From Papiliotrema nemorosa (lineage: Eukaryota; Basidiomycota; Tremellomycetes; Tremellales; Rhynchogastremaceae), in assembly GCA_032158125.1 (NCBI GenBank), contig JASKOT010000002.1:310001-374000 (forward strand): 64,000 nt of DNA, read 5' to 3'. The notes beneath the pieces were generated by a model. The model did no database searches. It worked only from the letters and a program-made list of their open reading frames with translations, and was not told where the DNA came from. Of this stretch, positions 12,048 to 24,869 are shown in pieces. How positions within the stretch are numbered: the first letter of the stretch is position 1; each line of letters starts with the position of its first letter. A program made the translations under genes and the position numbers.

Positions 12048-12725
12048 TTTCACCGCCTCCCTGATTCCATGGGTAGAACGAGGACTAGCTACCACGACAT
12101 ATGACAACTATGAAGCAAATCACTGGCGGCGATCACCGTTAGAATCTGAAACACGATCACGTCTCACGTCCAACAATACTAGAATGATACAGATATCACA
12201 CCGTGTATCGCAAGCAGGGCTTGCAGAGTTGTAATCCGGAAGGAAAGACAGTACAAAACCTACCCTGAGCCTGCGTGAAGCTTGAAAAGCATGCGGGGCA
12301 GCTAGGGTGGCTAGACCGTCCCTTCCCTTCGGTTCCCTTCCTTGCCGTTTTCCTACATAGGTACGTCTGAACTGGACAGTCGAATATATTGGCAACCGCG
12401 ATCGGAGAGAATGCGACAAGAGCGTGAGACCAGCACCAGACAAAGCTAGAGTAACGTGGAAAGGGAACGGTAATAATTTGCATTGAAGCGCCGTTTACAC
12501 GAAGAGTTGGAAATGCGAGAGAAGGTATGGACAGACTACGACAACTCGGAAAGCGGTCGAACTGTTTACTTCTTCTTAGCACCAGCCTATTTTTCGATTC
12601 ATAGTATGTTTCGTCCAACGATTCGTCAAGGCTTATATCAACCTGGTTTCAAATCTCAACCCGACCCAGTCTCTATCCTATGATACGTTACATCTCCCAT
12701 TTGCCCTCCTCTCCGTGTCTCCGTA
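12048..12725. other. Intergenic, NRDE2 promoter and RhoGEF 3' flank
   Basis: Both flanking genes are on the minus strand. I see only short shadow frames and no recognisable element. Confidence 0.45.
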
Positions 12726-15700
12726 TCAGCGCCTTCTGGCAGAATTAATTGCTCGACACCATTGTAAAGTGTTGCTCGGAGATTGACCGTTGAAGTAGTA
12801 TATTGACTGTACACATCAGCACCTGATTCCACCGATCCAAGAAAACACTCACCTTGTTGTCCACAACTCGCAACACTACCCCATTGACAATCGAAGCGGG
12901 TTCGCGCAGAGTCGCCATTCTCAACACGTTGAAGAGATCCACTTGTCCTTCCCATGTATCCTGTCCTGCACGTTGTTGAACCAACACCATCAGATCTGTA
13001 CAAAGCACAAGCATCATCGGTCGATCCATCGGTTCGGGCGCAATGTGTTCGACGGGGACGACCACCTTGGACGGCATGATGGTCTGCTCTCCATCTTGCA
13101 CGACTGTACTGTCCACTTCGACATATGTAGATGCCTTTTTGACCAATCGGATAAGGGTGAGAGCACCGTCCATGATCAGTTTACGGTGGGGCTGGACCAG
13201 TGGTGATGGACCTCGAGACGAGATTCGTTGCTGCCAGTGGTAGAGTCGTAACCTCGAATCGGCATCTCGCTTCTCTTCATTCATCAACGACGCCAAGGAT
13301 GCAATCTCGTTGAGCGCATCGTCGAGGGTATCCCTTGGGCCGTCGGATTGAGGCATCGTACACATGGCGAGATCCTCGAGGAGTAGCTTGTATCGGGGGA
13401 CTCGCTGGATGGGTAAAAGGAGATACGACTCGAGGTTGATTTGCGAGTGCATCGGGTGCTCTCGGCATCGCTTGAGAAACGTCTTGACCCGCTTACGTTG
13501 ACTGGTCGACATTTGACTCCCAGAGTGCGGTACAGGGTCACCTGCAGGAAGCGAGACTGCACCGAGTCCGACGCCGACGCTGATGGCTGCAGACGAGATG
13601 TTAGGAGTGCCGGCAGATGATCGAGGTGTGAAACCAGGTGTGCCTGGAGCCGAGGTCGGCGCTGTCCAGGTCTTCATTCTCGACAAGGCATTGTCAAAGT
13701 TGTTGATGTATGTAGAGTACTGCTTCATGTAGGCGATGTATGTCCTGAACACTTCCCCGACCGCGTGAGCCGTCCGAGTCGACAATTGCCCCTCTTCGTC
13801 ATCGACACCCTCGAGCAAAGGCTTGATCGCCTTTTCTAACGATGGTAGCAGGTTGTCTCGATGTATCGACATGATCGACTCGATACCTCCAAACACGACT
13901 TTTCGCTCGGCAGCGGGGACGACCGACTCGTTCTTGTTCCCACCGACACTTTGCGAAGCGGGTCGGACATAGATGGTGACCAATTCGCCCAAACCTCGAA
14001 CGTAGGTCCGCTCCGTCTCGTAAATCTCACGAATCACTCGCGCTCGCTTGGCCTTGTCATTCTTAAACTTTTTGCCCTCGGTCAACTCGGGCGCGCCAGC
14101 GAAGGAGCTCGATTCACCCTCCGCACCGCTAGCGGTTGACGTCGCTCGTGAAGTCTGAGTCTCGAGGGTAGGTCGTCTGGCACGTCGAGCGTCCGAGATG
14201 GATCCACGGAGATTAGCCGAAGCGGGAGAAGCAAGGTGGTCAGACGGCGCTGAAGAAGCTCCGCACGAGCCGTCGGTCGATGGCATCACCTCGAACCCTC
14301 CATATGGCTCTATGGGAGGACGAGAGAGGTCGAACAAGTCTCGCAAGTACGACTTGATGGACTCTAGGCCTGAAGCGTATCGACCCTCGGGGTCGACTTC
14401 GGAGGTTGGCGATTGAAATAACGGTCGAGAGGCAGAAACGGTCATGCTTGCATCCTCGATACTGGTATCCGACTCGCTTGGGCGGAGACCGGCAGGCTGG
14501 CCGTCGTCGAATATGGTTGTAGTGGGCATAAAAGGCGAGGTGGAGGGAATAGCAATGTTGATCAAAGGCGGTCCATCGACAGGCAAAAAACTCTTCCGCT
14601 TTCCCCTCTTTGCGGCAAAACCTCCTATTCCTCCAAACATCGAACCCGCAGAGGGCAGTCCAGAGAGTGGTGATGCGATGGGAAGAGTCGAAGCCGATAA
14701 AGGGAGCTTGGCTTGACCGAATTCTTCAACTTCTCCGCCCAGCACTCGTCGAGTAGGCAGTGTCATGGCGGATCGAGACATGGTCATACTAGGACGTCTG
14801 ACCGGAACCGGGCCCATCTCCGAGACGGTATGCAGTAAGGGCGGAGGCAGTGACTTGAGGTTGGCAGAGGCAGAAGCGGCCAAGGCGGTCTTTTCCACCT
14901 TGTCCGATTTGTCTCCCTTGAGTCGGTTCATTGACATTTTTCTCAAAAAGCCCCATTTGCCAGTCTTGGTCGAGGTACTAGCAGACATATTGTTGTTGCG
15001 AGGCGCAGCGGGCGGGGACAGTTCATGATCACTCTCGTAATTGCCCATGACGCTGGCAGCTCGACGACCATCCCTTGCACCCAGGCTGGCAAATCGGCTT
15101 GAACTCGGCGGAATCAAAGTCGAGTGTGATGGAACATCGGTGCTCGAATCTTTTTGCGATTTGACACCAAATGCGCTCATAATAGGGCTGATACCCGAAG
15201 ACTGCTCTCGAGTGCGGTTGAGAAGTTGGCCGGCCGATCGCATTTTGCGTATTCCTCGCTCTGGCGGAGAAGGTCGAGGCGAGCTGTCATCGGGTGGAGC
15301 GAGCGGTTGCATGGTAGGCTTGGAGAGCCCGAGCGGCGCAGAATGCGGGTGGTCCTCGGCTATCGGTCCCAGTCCAGATAGCTGATATAGCGATTGAGTG
15401 GCTGAAGTCGAGGGGCTTATGTAAGCTTCGTGAGGCTGGGCAGAATGAGGTGCTGATATCGACTGAATCGAGCTGCGGGTACTGCTAAAAGAAGCGACCG
15501 ATGCTTGCGTTCGCAGTAGCGCTCGTTGAGAGGTCGATCGAGGTGGCACATGGACTAGCGAAGAGGTCCGAGGCGGAGACGCGAGAATGGGCGCAACGAT
15601 CGAAACCCATTCCGAGGCAAAAGGATTGTCGTCCACCCGCAGTGTCTCTAGTTGATTGAGCAGGCACAACCAAGATGGCAGCGCTACCAGCCTGTTTCGT

Positions 15701-17564
15701 CGAGCTTGACGTGAGTACGAGATGCTGGGACAATGTCAAGACTTACCACATAATGTATGCAAACGAGTCAGGGCGGCAAGCTCGGAAGGGAGACTTTGTA
15801 CGGCACACTCATCGACAATGAGCATTCGAAGACTAACAAGCTCCCCGAGCCAAGCCGGCAAAGCTCGAATAGGATTTCCCGAGATGTTGAGTTCTTCCAA
15901 GCAGGTGCAATATCGCAGCGTGTCAGGTATAAGGGAGAGGTAGTTTTCCGAAATATCTAGCACGACAAGACTCGGGGCAAGGGTAGTCAGCAGCGTGGAC
16001 AGTTGTGAGAGGATCTCCGAGCCGACATTGGCCAATAACAGATGCGTGGTGCCTAATTGGTCAGCAGAGCCATCTTCCTCGACCCACCTCTGAGAGAAGC
16101 AATCGCTTCGTCGTCGAGCGCTTCGAGTCCACCCATTTCTTCCAGTCTGGTCTTGTCGAAAATGCTCTCGTTCCCTTCATCCACTAAAGCCACAGCCTCC
16201 GGTGTGCTTGATCCCGATTCCTCTTCCCGTTCCCAAGGTAGATTCTGGGCATACCCAGCAAACGGGTACGCATGACTCGAGCTCGAAACGCCAGTCGCCG
16301 AGGCGTGAGTTTCGGAAGTAGACGCCGAGGCAGTCGTAATCGAAGAAGAAGCAGAATCACTCCGCAGCCTATTCATGACGTCTCTCTTCCATGGCCTATG
16401 GGCAAAGGAATTGCTGCGAGACACCGGTGCGCCGGTACTCGGACTGCTGGCGACTTGCGAATCTCGTTGTCGGTTGGGAATGACCAGATCATGAGCGGTA
16501 ATGCCGAGACCGACGTGATCGAGAGGGGGCACAAAAGAGCTGGGAAGATTAGGCATGGGAGGCGGATGAGGGTGATAGATGTGATTATCGGCATAAGCGT
16601 GATACGAGTATGCCCCAGAAGCCATCGAGCTTTCCGCGGAAGAGTAAGCATTGGCACGACCTGTCGTCGATCTCAATCGTATCCTCGGTTCGCCTCCTTC
16701 TGGTTTGCTCTGTCCATTTTCTCCCTTGAACACAAATTGAGCACCTATTGATGCAGGTGTACCGGTAGTCGAGTCAGCCGTAGAAGTGGTCACAAAGCTC
16801 AAAGTGGGTTCTCGGCTCTCATCTGCATCGAAATCAGTCGTCGAATATGCGTCGAGATCGACATCGAGCTGCTGAGAGGCATCGCTGTTTTCAACGTGGA
16901 AATTTCGGGGCGTCGGGTCGGTATTCTTTCGATGGGGCTGGTAGACATGCTCGGATGTAGGTGCAGGATAGACACTAGCAGGCCTTCTGCCCCGCCTCGG
17001 TCGTTGGGTGATTGTTGGCTCGGCGAAAGCCAAAGCCGAAGGAGGGAATTCTGAGGGCTCTTCTCCGTCGTGAACTGGCGGAGTGGGTGGCAGGGATTGA
17101 GGCAGACCACTACTGGGGCCTGCTTCCGCGTTGGCGAACATGGTCTTCTGCTGCTCCGATACCAATGCCTCTCCTGACGTTTGCGATTGGTATAGACTCC
17201 CTCGTTGAGATGAGGAATGGATCGAGGGCGTTGGAGTAGGTGGAAATTGAGCACCAAATTGCATATCGCCCTCGTCGCTAGTCGGAGTTGAGGGGCCCTC
17301 TACAGCGATCTCGAGCAAAGGGGGATCTGCAGTCGCGCCGGAAGACGGGGGTCTGAGATTGGGACGGCGTCGTATAGTGCGATCACGTACAGTCGAGTCA
17401 AAGTCACGCAAAGGAGAAGTAGCGGGTGATTTGACGGGTTGAGTATCGAAGAGAAGATAGAGAGAACGGGTAGTAGGTCGACGTCGAATTTGGAGGGACA
17501 TTGAACGAGAGTGGGAGAGGTGGTGTTGTTGTTGTGCAATGGAGGCGAGAGAAGAGATGGACAT
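12726..17564 (-). CDS. Leucine-rich-repeat Rho guanine-nucleotide exchange factor (LRR-DH-PH)
   Basis: Exons 17564-16088, 16052-15747, 15704-12853 and 12806-12726 give 1571 residues. Residues 1-490 are Ser/Thr/Pro-rich and probably disordered. Leucine-rich repeats follow (about 495-650): SLVVLDISENYLSLIP, CLEELNISGNPIRALP, LRMLIVDECAVQSLP, and LETLRVDDNPF. A second disordered stretch leads to a DH domain (about 1150-1400) with RVIREIYETERTYVRGL, and the hallmark helix LESYLLLPIQRVPRYKLLL. The PH-like domain ends in the short last exon with YYFNGQSPSNTLQWCRAINS, whose tryptophan helix is typical of PH. The protein should load GTP onto a Rho-family GTPase; which one cannot be told. The start is the ATG at 17564; an upstream GTG codon extends the frame but is not a start. 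It resembles neither Rom2 nor Cdc24 in layout. Confidence 0.85.
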
Positions 17565-17827
17565 GATCAGCGGCTGCACGCGTCGGGGATGAGCAAAGGA
17601 AGGGGATAGTGTGGTGGTAGGGAATAGAATTCGAAAGGGAGGGACTCACGAGTATGGAGTGTGTGTCTTAAGTAGGTGATCTCCAGTCCTGTCTCCCTTG
17701 CTCCCGCTGTCCTGCTCTCTGCTGGTGCTCGCAATGAGAGAGACAAATACAGTCCCGAGGTCGAGTTGTTGACGTCGTTGATGCGGAGGGGAGAAAACGG
17801 GGTTTAACCAGGAAAGAGGGGCGAAAA

Positions 17828-17841
17828 GGGGGGGGGGGGGG
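17828..17841. repeat. Poly-G tract (14 G)
   Basis: An uninterrupted run of 14 G on the plus strand, hence poly-C on the minus strand. It lies at or near the 3' end of the unidentified minus-strand gene at 17.86-18.43 kb. It is likely length-variable and prone to sequencing error. Confidence 0.9.
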
Positions 17842-17859
17842 AGGTCGTTTCAGCTGAAC

Positions 17860-18434
17860 ACCTGCAATGTCCAGGCTCTGTATACATGTCAGCGTCCCAT
17901 ATTCTCCGCTCATTCCCTCGACAACGCACAGAGAATGTCCCTTCTTGTCTGATCTTCAAGGGAGCAAGGTCGATCCCGTAGTAGCCTGCCAAGGAACCAT
18001 CAGCCTTCACCATCAAAACGGAAAATCCAGTGACACTTGCCTGCTCGACGTCGAATCTTGCCTTCCCGTCCGGGATGTCAACGGGTGCACGTTGGTCAGA
18101 AGAGATGGGATATACACCGGGACGAGTTGTGTGTATACACTCTATGATCCGCCTGTCCGTGAGGTCGCCCAACAGGACAAACGGATGGCCGGTACGGTGC
18201 GAGAGAAACCTGGAATTAGCCTTGACATGTTTCAGCCAGAAATCATCCCATGCTCCCACTCCGACTGATCCTCCGTGACTTTTCCTTGTGCAATGACATC
18301 AAGAGGTACAGAAAGTATGTACTCGTGACTCACCTGTCACGACCTGGACCTGTTCCCGTGTACCGCTGGACAAATGTTACAGAATGATGTTTCGTCGGTT
18401 TGCTCGGCACAACTGCGTGTCGTCTCTTCAAGCG
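17860..18434 (-). CDS. Unidentified protein, two supported exons of a larger gene
   Basis: Two minus-strand exons join cleanly. Exon 18434-18334 follows a TTTGCAG acceptor and encodes a basic stretch with VVPSKPTKHHSVTF and YTGTGPGRD. The next intron is 49 nt, GTGAGT to CACAAG. The following exon starts at 18284 and encodes GAWDDFWLKHVKAN, GHPFVLLGDLTDRRIIECIH, and GYYGIDLAPLKIRQEGTFSV, ending around 17860-17890. The continuous sense, codon use and splice sites favour a real gene. I cannot fix the upstream exons, although coding-like frames continue towards 19.34 kb (for example around 18540 and 19150), nor the exact stop. The IRQEGTFSV stretch faintly recalls the velvet fold, but this is too weak to name. 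No function is assigned. Confidence 0.45.
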
Positions 18435-20454
18435 CTGCAAATGACGTATCAGTGAGGAATAGCTGCGACCTTGCAAGATTCTGTCGAGGAACGCCGACGA
18501 GTCGAGCGTAGAGTCGTACGGTGTCGAAGAAGTGTATCAACGAAAGAGTTACGGTGTATTGTGCAAAGAAATTTGGAATCGACCAAAGCGAGGCGAGTAC
18601 GGAGATGTGAATGGTCTTGCTTGGTAGGGCAGTGAGAATGGCAGATTGGGACGAACGAGGGAGTCACATAAGCATTCCCCTGATCAGGGTTGCTGGGACC
18701 AAGCGTTTGATCGGATAGGCGAAGATGGGACAAAAAATGTGCGAGGTTCCAGTGTTCTTTGTGACCTGCACTCGAGCCCCATTCGTAGGTTTAGGTGAAG
18801 GTGTTGGGGCGGATGCTGAGCTGACCTTGGTACTGCAATCAGTCGAGCTGTCCACAGTGGTATCTCGAGACCTGCTCAGAGGCTGTGAATAGCAGGAAGC
18901 TATGGAGAGGAGGGGGGTAGTGGGACTGTGGGGTAAATTCAAGGGTGGGCTGCCAATTCGATTCGGTCCAGACCCGACCCTACGGTCCTCCCTCAGCGTC
19001 GGCCACGCTACTGAATCTCCTTGATGCTTGTTCGCTTCAGAACATCGGAAAGTGCGGAATTTCGAGGGTCACTCACGCAGCCAGCTGTTCAAGATCCCGC
19101 AAGACCTCACCACCTCTCGCAGTCTTGCACGGTGGTTCCAGTGTCGTCGGAACGAGGCAAAGTTCCTGGGAAATGCCGTCACGGTCTTCCTAATCACAGC
19201 TGAACGGCTCAGGTGATCCAGCTGACTATGGGCACGCTCGGCGGGCCGCAATATTCGAGAATGAGACAAGAGTATAACTTGTAACTTGCAAGGATGACTA
19301 CGAGTACTTTGATGTATTCTTGTTGATCCTCGCAAAATCAAGATACAGTGTCTTTGACGCGTACAAGTCTCTGCTTACACCCCAAGTCGAGACCTCTGAT
19401 AGCTGAAACAAGCTATCTTCAGACTTACCGCCTTGAGATACATTCCCACTCATGACTCAAAAAAAAATGGTGTGGCCTATCAGTTGGACATGGATTGCTC
19501 CATCTCTAAGTCGGGATCTCCTCCCAATAGCACGGTCAATTTGAATTCAGGCGTCAGTGGCGTATCGTCAGACCCGTTCGAGCGCTGTTAGACCGCTCCG
19601 AGAAAGATGGATAGCGAAAGCGTGACGCAAACCTCGAGCTGCAGAGATACAGTCCGGGTCGGGATGATTTCTCCGATACCACTGATGCCTACATAAACAG
19701 CATGAACGCCCAGCATGTCCGGGGCTACTGGCAGACCCCGATGCATACCGAGAGAGCCTGTGTCTATGACTTGTATGAGGCGAAGTATCAGAATCAGGTG
19801 AGGTGTATACAGCAGTTGGACGATCATTACCGCCGTCTGAGAAAGCCTATGAGCGGGAAAGCCGTTGTACCATAAGGTTCATGTGGTTCGACAAGGTTTG
19901 CCGATCGACAAGTTGATTAGCCAAGAGACTGAGTTCCTTGTTTTTTGAGCGTCCATCTCATGCACCTGTGGATATGCACTTATTGGTATCAGGTGATCGA
20001 CGGGGATCTTTCGCACAACTGCCCATTCAACATTTATCGAACCGCTGAGCTGCCTGGAGCGGTGAGACGTAAACATTCGAGGTCGCCGGAAGATCATGGA
20101 CAAGGCCTTGGAAGTGAGCGTAGTCGATCTGTGTAAGGGATCCAGATCGCCGAGGAGCAATATGGCGACCTGAAGGATGTTTGGCGAAGCAACGTTACGA
20201 GTATCAGCTGTTTGTTGCATCTATAAATCTGCAAGCGCAATTCACGTCGGGACCTGCTAGTTGAGATAGCCATCTCGGAGCACTCGAGAGGCAGGTCCCA
20301 CTCAGGAGGACTCGCATGCATAGAGCGGTGATGCTCGAGAGAGGCTTTTGTCGTAGGGCTGTTATTCGGGATCAAATGCCACCTCCACCAACTTCCTTGT
20401 CTCGCCTCTAGCCGATCCGTCTTGACCGTATCATCTCAACACAACCCATACAAC
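18435..20454. other. Unresolved region between the unknown minus gene and BNA6
   Basis: Up to about 19.34 kb there are minus-strand coding-like pieces that may be 5' exons of the preceding gene, for example a segment near 19200-19080 ending at a GTGAGT donor. Two minus-strand frames with ATG starts, at 19879-20220 (113 codons) and 19588-19827 (79 codons), could be another small gene, but I found no convincing splice link. The last few hundred bases before 20455 should hold the BNA6 promoter. Confidence 0.3.
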
Positions 20455-21603
<1,149 letters not shown>

Positions 21604-21873
21604 GCATCAGACACATGCAACACCACGCCCTGCATTCCACCTAACAGATCGCTTGCCTGACGACTCTTACAAGACTACTCATCATCATGCCATCATACAC
21701 CGAGACCTCGCATCGTTCCAGCCGTCGAGTTGTTTCGGGTGAAGGGAGAGTTCGTGAACAGTTCGTGTAGGGCATGAGCTAGTGATACACTGTACACAGA
21801 TCGACGATGCGGCTGAACGAGCGGGTGGTGATGCCTGACAATGTCAGCTCGGTCCGAAGGTAGTCTTGACTCA

Positions 21874-22032
21874 CTATTCCCACATTCCCTTTTCGAGAAC
21901 GGGGATCGTGTAGCCGTTGCCGCTTCCGCCAGTGGGTGTCATGGGCGGAACCGGGTTCGGTCGCGGGTAAGCGGTATCTCCAGGTCGAAGGGAGGTCACC
22001 GGAACCTGTGCGTGGGGAGTCTCAGCAGACAT
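21874..22032 (-). CDS. Small unidentified protein, 52 residues
   Basis: An ATG-started frame of 52 codons on the minus strand. It begins MSAETPHAQVPVTSLRPGD, has a Pro-rich middle with NPVPPMTPTGGSGNG and ends EKGMWE. Third-position choice (ACC, CCC, CGA, GGC) matches the real genes of this window and not the random frames. A GTGAGT lies right after the stop, so a differently spliced tail is possible. I do not recognise it. The two flanking genes are more than 250 bp away. Confidence 0.4.
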   Translation of the reverse strand: MSAETPHAQVPVTSLRPGDTAYPRPNPVPPMTPTGGSGNGYTIPVLEKGMWE

Positions 22033-23595
22033 CCCGAGATGATAGAGAATGAGGTGGTGATGCGGTGAAGGTACTGGCGCTTTGTCAGCGAGGCCAGTGG
22101 CGGATACCGGTTCTCGTACAACGTTGATTGCGACTAGCGCAATTGTGTGCTGACGACTCTGTCGAGCTTCAAATCGCTTCAAGCGAGATAGGGAGAGTAT
22201 CCGGTGAGACGAGACGTGCTGCGTGAGGAGAAGCAAGTAGATGGTAGAATGTGGATGCGTGGATCAAGCTGATGATGGGTCCAGGGGAAACGCAATCAGG
22301 GTTGATTGAACGGCAAAAACAGCTGTGCGCTCGGGGATGCCAGGGGTTAAACGGGGTGAACGAATGCTCCAACCCGATGTGCTAGTTTCGATCAGATACG
22401 GCTGATAATGACGAATGATAGGTTGACAAGGGGCTTGTCGTTTCAGGCGATAGTTGTTGGACGAGATGAGTTGGAGAGAAACGCTCCACTGGGTCGAGCT
22501 TATATACCCCAGTGTACAACCATGATCCGGCCTAAACCGATCGTCTTGGGGTCACAGGACGTGCCTCGCAACGAGGACAAACGCCTCTCGAGTGGGGAAC
22601 AAGGTGCTTTGGCTGACTTGATCACCGGCTATACGTTAGCCAGAGGCACACTGCTCGTGCTTCTTTCGCTTGGACCGACACGATGCAGAATGATCGTCGA
22701 GGCGTTTTCGGAGGTGGGGAAGCAAGAATAAACAAACGTTTATGTCGGATCCTACGACTGGGGCGATGCTCTTGGTGTCATCTTGATGAAGGTGTGAATG
22801 TGTGTTGTCAAGGGGAATGAGGGGTGGCCAGTTTCGGAGAATCCAAAGGGGCCGGAGATTTGCCAAGGCACATCAAAGGGGTTCTATCATGGATCAATCA
22901 GTCTTATTGTCGTAGATAGGTTTGAGGGTGTCCTTCGAAGTCGCCGATGAAAGAGGCATTTATGGCACGAGTCATTAGTCGAAGCATAGTTGGACCGTGT
23001 CGGAATAGAAACAGTGTGCGAACCTGTACTCGAACACGCGCGGCCATACGGGCAGGAAGCTTCCCTTTGACTTCATCATGAACACCACCGCAACTAGATT
23101 CCTGGCCAACATCCAGCTTGTAAGCTTTTGGGAGTAGACGACGATGTCGAATACAAGTCGTCCAGGATAGCAGGGATCTTGGACAGAGAAGGAAAAGAGA
23201 GTCGTCAGCCGGCATCATGGTTCGTCCATACCTCCCATTGGAAAGCCTACAGGAAAATCATGTCTCCTGGAGGCCGACGGCTCAGTGATTGAAAAACGAG
23301 GCCAGAGTTACAGATTGCGGACTAGTCCACGGTCAAATACGGCATCGTGGCTGTCACAAAGAACATTTTGCATTTCAGGAAGTAAGGTTTAGATGACACT
23401 TGTGCATCTGAGCAGACCACGCGGCTTAAAACTGACACCAGGCATACAAACAGGAAGAACGATTGCTGGCCACCCAGCATGCTAATCAATGCTGAAGGAT
23501 GGTCATCTGGCCGCAAAAGGCTGCATGGTGGGAGGTCGTCCTGGAACTCCCCCGATCACAGGATATCCAGGTCGACGGGTAAGATACCTGTACCT
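22033..23595. other. Gene-poor stretch
   Basis: I see no reliable gene. A minus-strand frame near 23482-23325 could encode a short peptide starting MLGGQQSFFLFVCLVSVLS, which looks like a signal peptide. It stops after about 52 codons and may be the first exon of a small secreted protein or chance. Confidence 0.3.
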
Positions 23596-24215
23596 TCAGC
23601 TCCTCTCAGATTTCCAGTATGCCCAGCCCCACATCTGATCAGCTGCAGCTTGAGATGTGGTGATGACCGGCCCATTTGCGTAAATGGGCGGACTATCCGG
23701 TCTCAGTCCAGACCAGGGGGTCCTTTCTGTGGCAGAAATCGCTGGACGTGGAGGTGAGAGAGGTTGAGATTGTGGTCGAGGGGCTGGCGGGTATTGATAG
23801 TCTTCCCAGCGGTAATGTACAATGTAGGTGGTGAAGGGTCGATTTGGACCGCCATACACATCCGGGCTGGGATCAGCATCGCGCTGGGTGTGAATTCTCT
23901 AGGGAAGCTTCAAGGCATCGCTTGGCGACGAATGTTTGTAGAAGACATGCTTACTCTTCCTTCATGCAGTTTTGGATACAGTTGCCCATACTGACTCGGA
24001 TGAGTGATGTGCAAGAGGGAGTGGCAAACCGGTGAGCGTGCATTGCTTGTTATATGTCGAAGCTGATCACGTCGGAACACGTCCGATCCCTGTCAGTACC
24101 TACTCGGGATATAATGTGAGGACATGGACAACGGGCGATGATCCGCTTGAGAGACTTGGGGAAAGACGGCGAGATGTCCGAGATCGGAGCATCTTTGACC
24201 TGGACTCGCGCTGCG
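23596..24215 (-). CDS. Unidentified small protein, partial model
   Basis: The 3' exon runs from about 23882 to the stop at 23596 and encodes DVYGGPNRPFTTYIVHYRWE, a Pro-rich middle, and a Trp-rich end QMWGWAYWKSERS. It joins, through an intron starting GTAAGC and ending ACCCAG, to an upstream exon encoding ITHPSQYGQLYPKLHEGR near 23955-24010. An ATG near 24210 with MPQRESRSKMLRSRTSRRLS is a candidate first exon, but the join between it and the middle exon could not be settled. I do not recognise the family and assign no function. Confidence 0.4.
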
Positions 24216-24869
24216 GCATGTGTGAGGAGGCATGGCTGGGGACACACAACACAGCCCAAGGAGGGAGGTTGCTCCTCTATGCTATCATCATATCGTCGCC
24301 GGTCATGACACAGCTATGTACAGGCACAGAAGCAAGTTGCTGCACCGGCAATCAACCAATGTGTGGCTGACGTTCCTAAATGCAGAGAACATCCCACTCC
24401 ACTGCAACAACATACTATCTGCCCTGGGATCACTGCTCTTTTCGGGAATGCATTCTGCGAGTAGATGGCGTTGGCTGGAACAAAGGACGATCTGCCATGC
24501 ATGTAGGATAGAGGTGTCCACGCCAACTGCTACGGGTGTCGGAATAATTCGGGTACACCCACGTGGCTGCGTCATCCCCCTTCCCCGGCAAATCTCAAGC
24601 GACCAACCCCCCCCCCTCCCCCCCCCCCCCCGTTCGACCGCTGTTCGAAAAAGTCCAAAAGTCAAAATTGGCCAACCAAGTCACCGTCGAGGTCATACCG
24701 TAACAGCTCGTGCCGACCGGTCCAAACGATCGATCAGCTCGATATACAGACTCCCCGTGTACATTACCTCTCCAAGAAAAGCGCATTCACGACGTGGAGT
24801 GCAACGACTGCATCGATCGACTAATAATTACCGGATCGTAGCGATTGTGCTCGAATCCTACTCGAAACC
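24216..24869. other. CLU1 promoter region
   Basis: This is upstream of the CLU1 start. It contains a C-rich homopolymer tract at 24607-24631. A long plus-strand frame that runs through it across the CLU1 start is judged a chance frame. Confidence 0.5.
24607..24631. repeat. Poly-C tract (10 C, T, 14 C)
   Basis: A run of 10 C and a run of 14 C separated by a single T, about 240 bp upstream of the CLU1 start. C/T-rich tracts are common in tremellomycete promoters, but a near-pure poly-C of this length is unusual. Confidence 0.9.

Noticed and set aside
12048..12107. 20-codon N-terminal extension of NRDE2
   Set aside because: The ATG at 12047 begins the conserved NRDE2 start motif; the added residues show no similarity.
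17565..17579. N-terminal extension of the RhoGEF by five codons
   Set aside because: The extension begins with GTG, not ATG; fungal genes rarely start so, and an ATG follows at 17564.
17882..18284. Naming the unknown gene a velvet regulator
   Set aside because: Only one short segment resembles velvet; the defining N-terminal and C-terminal velvet blocks were not found.
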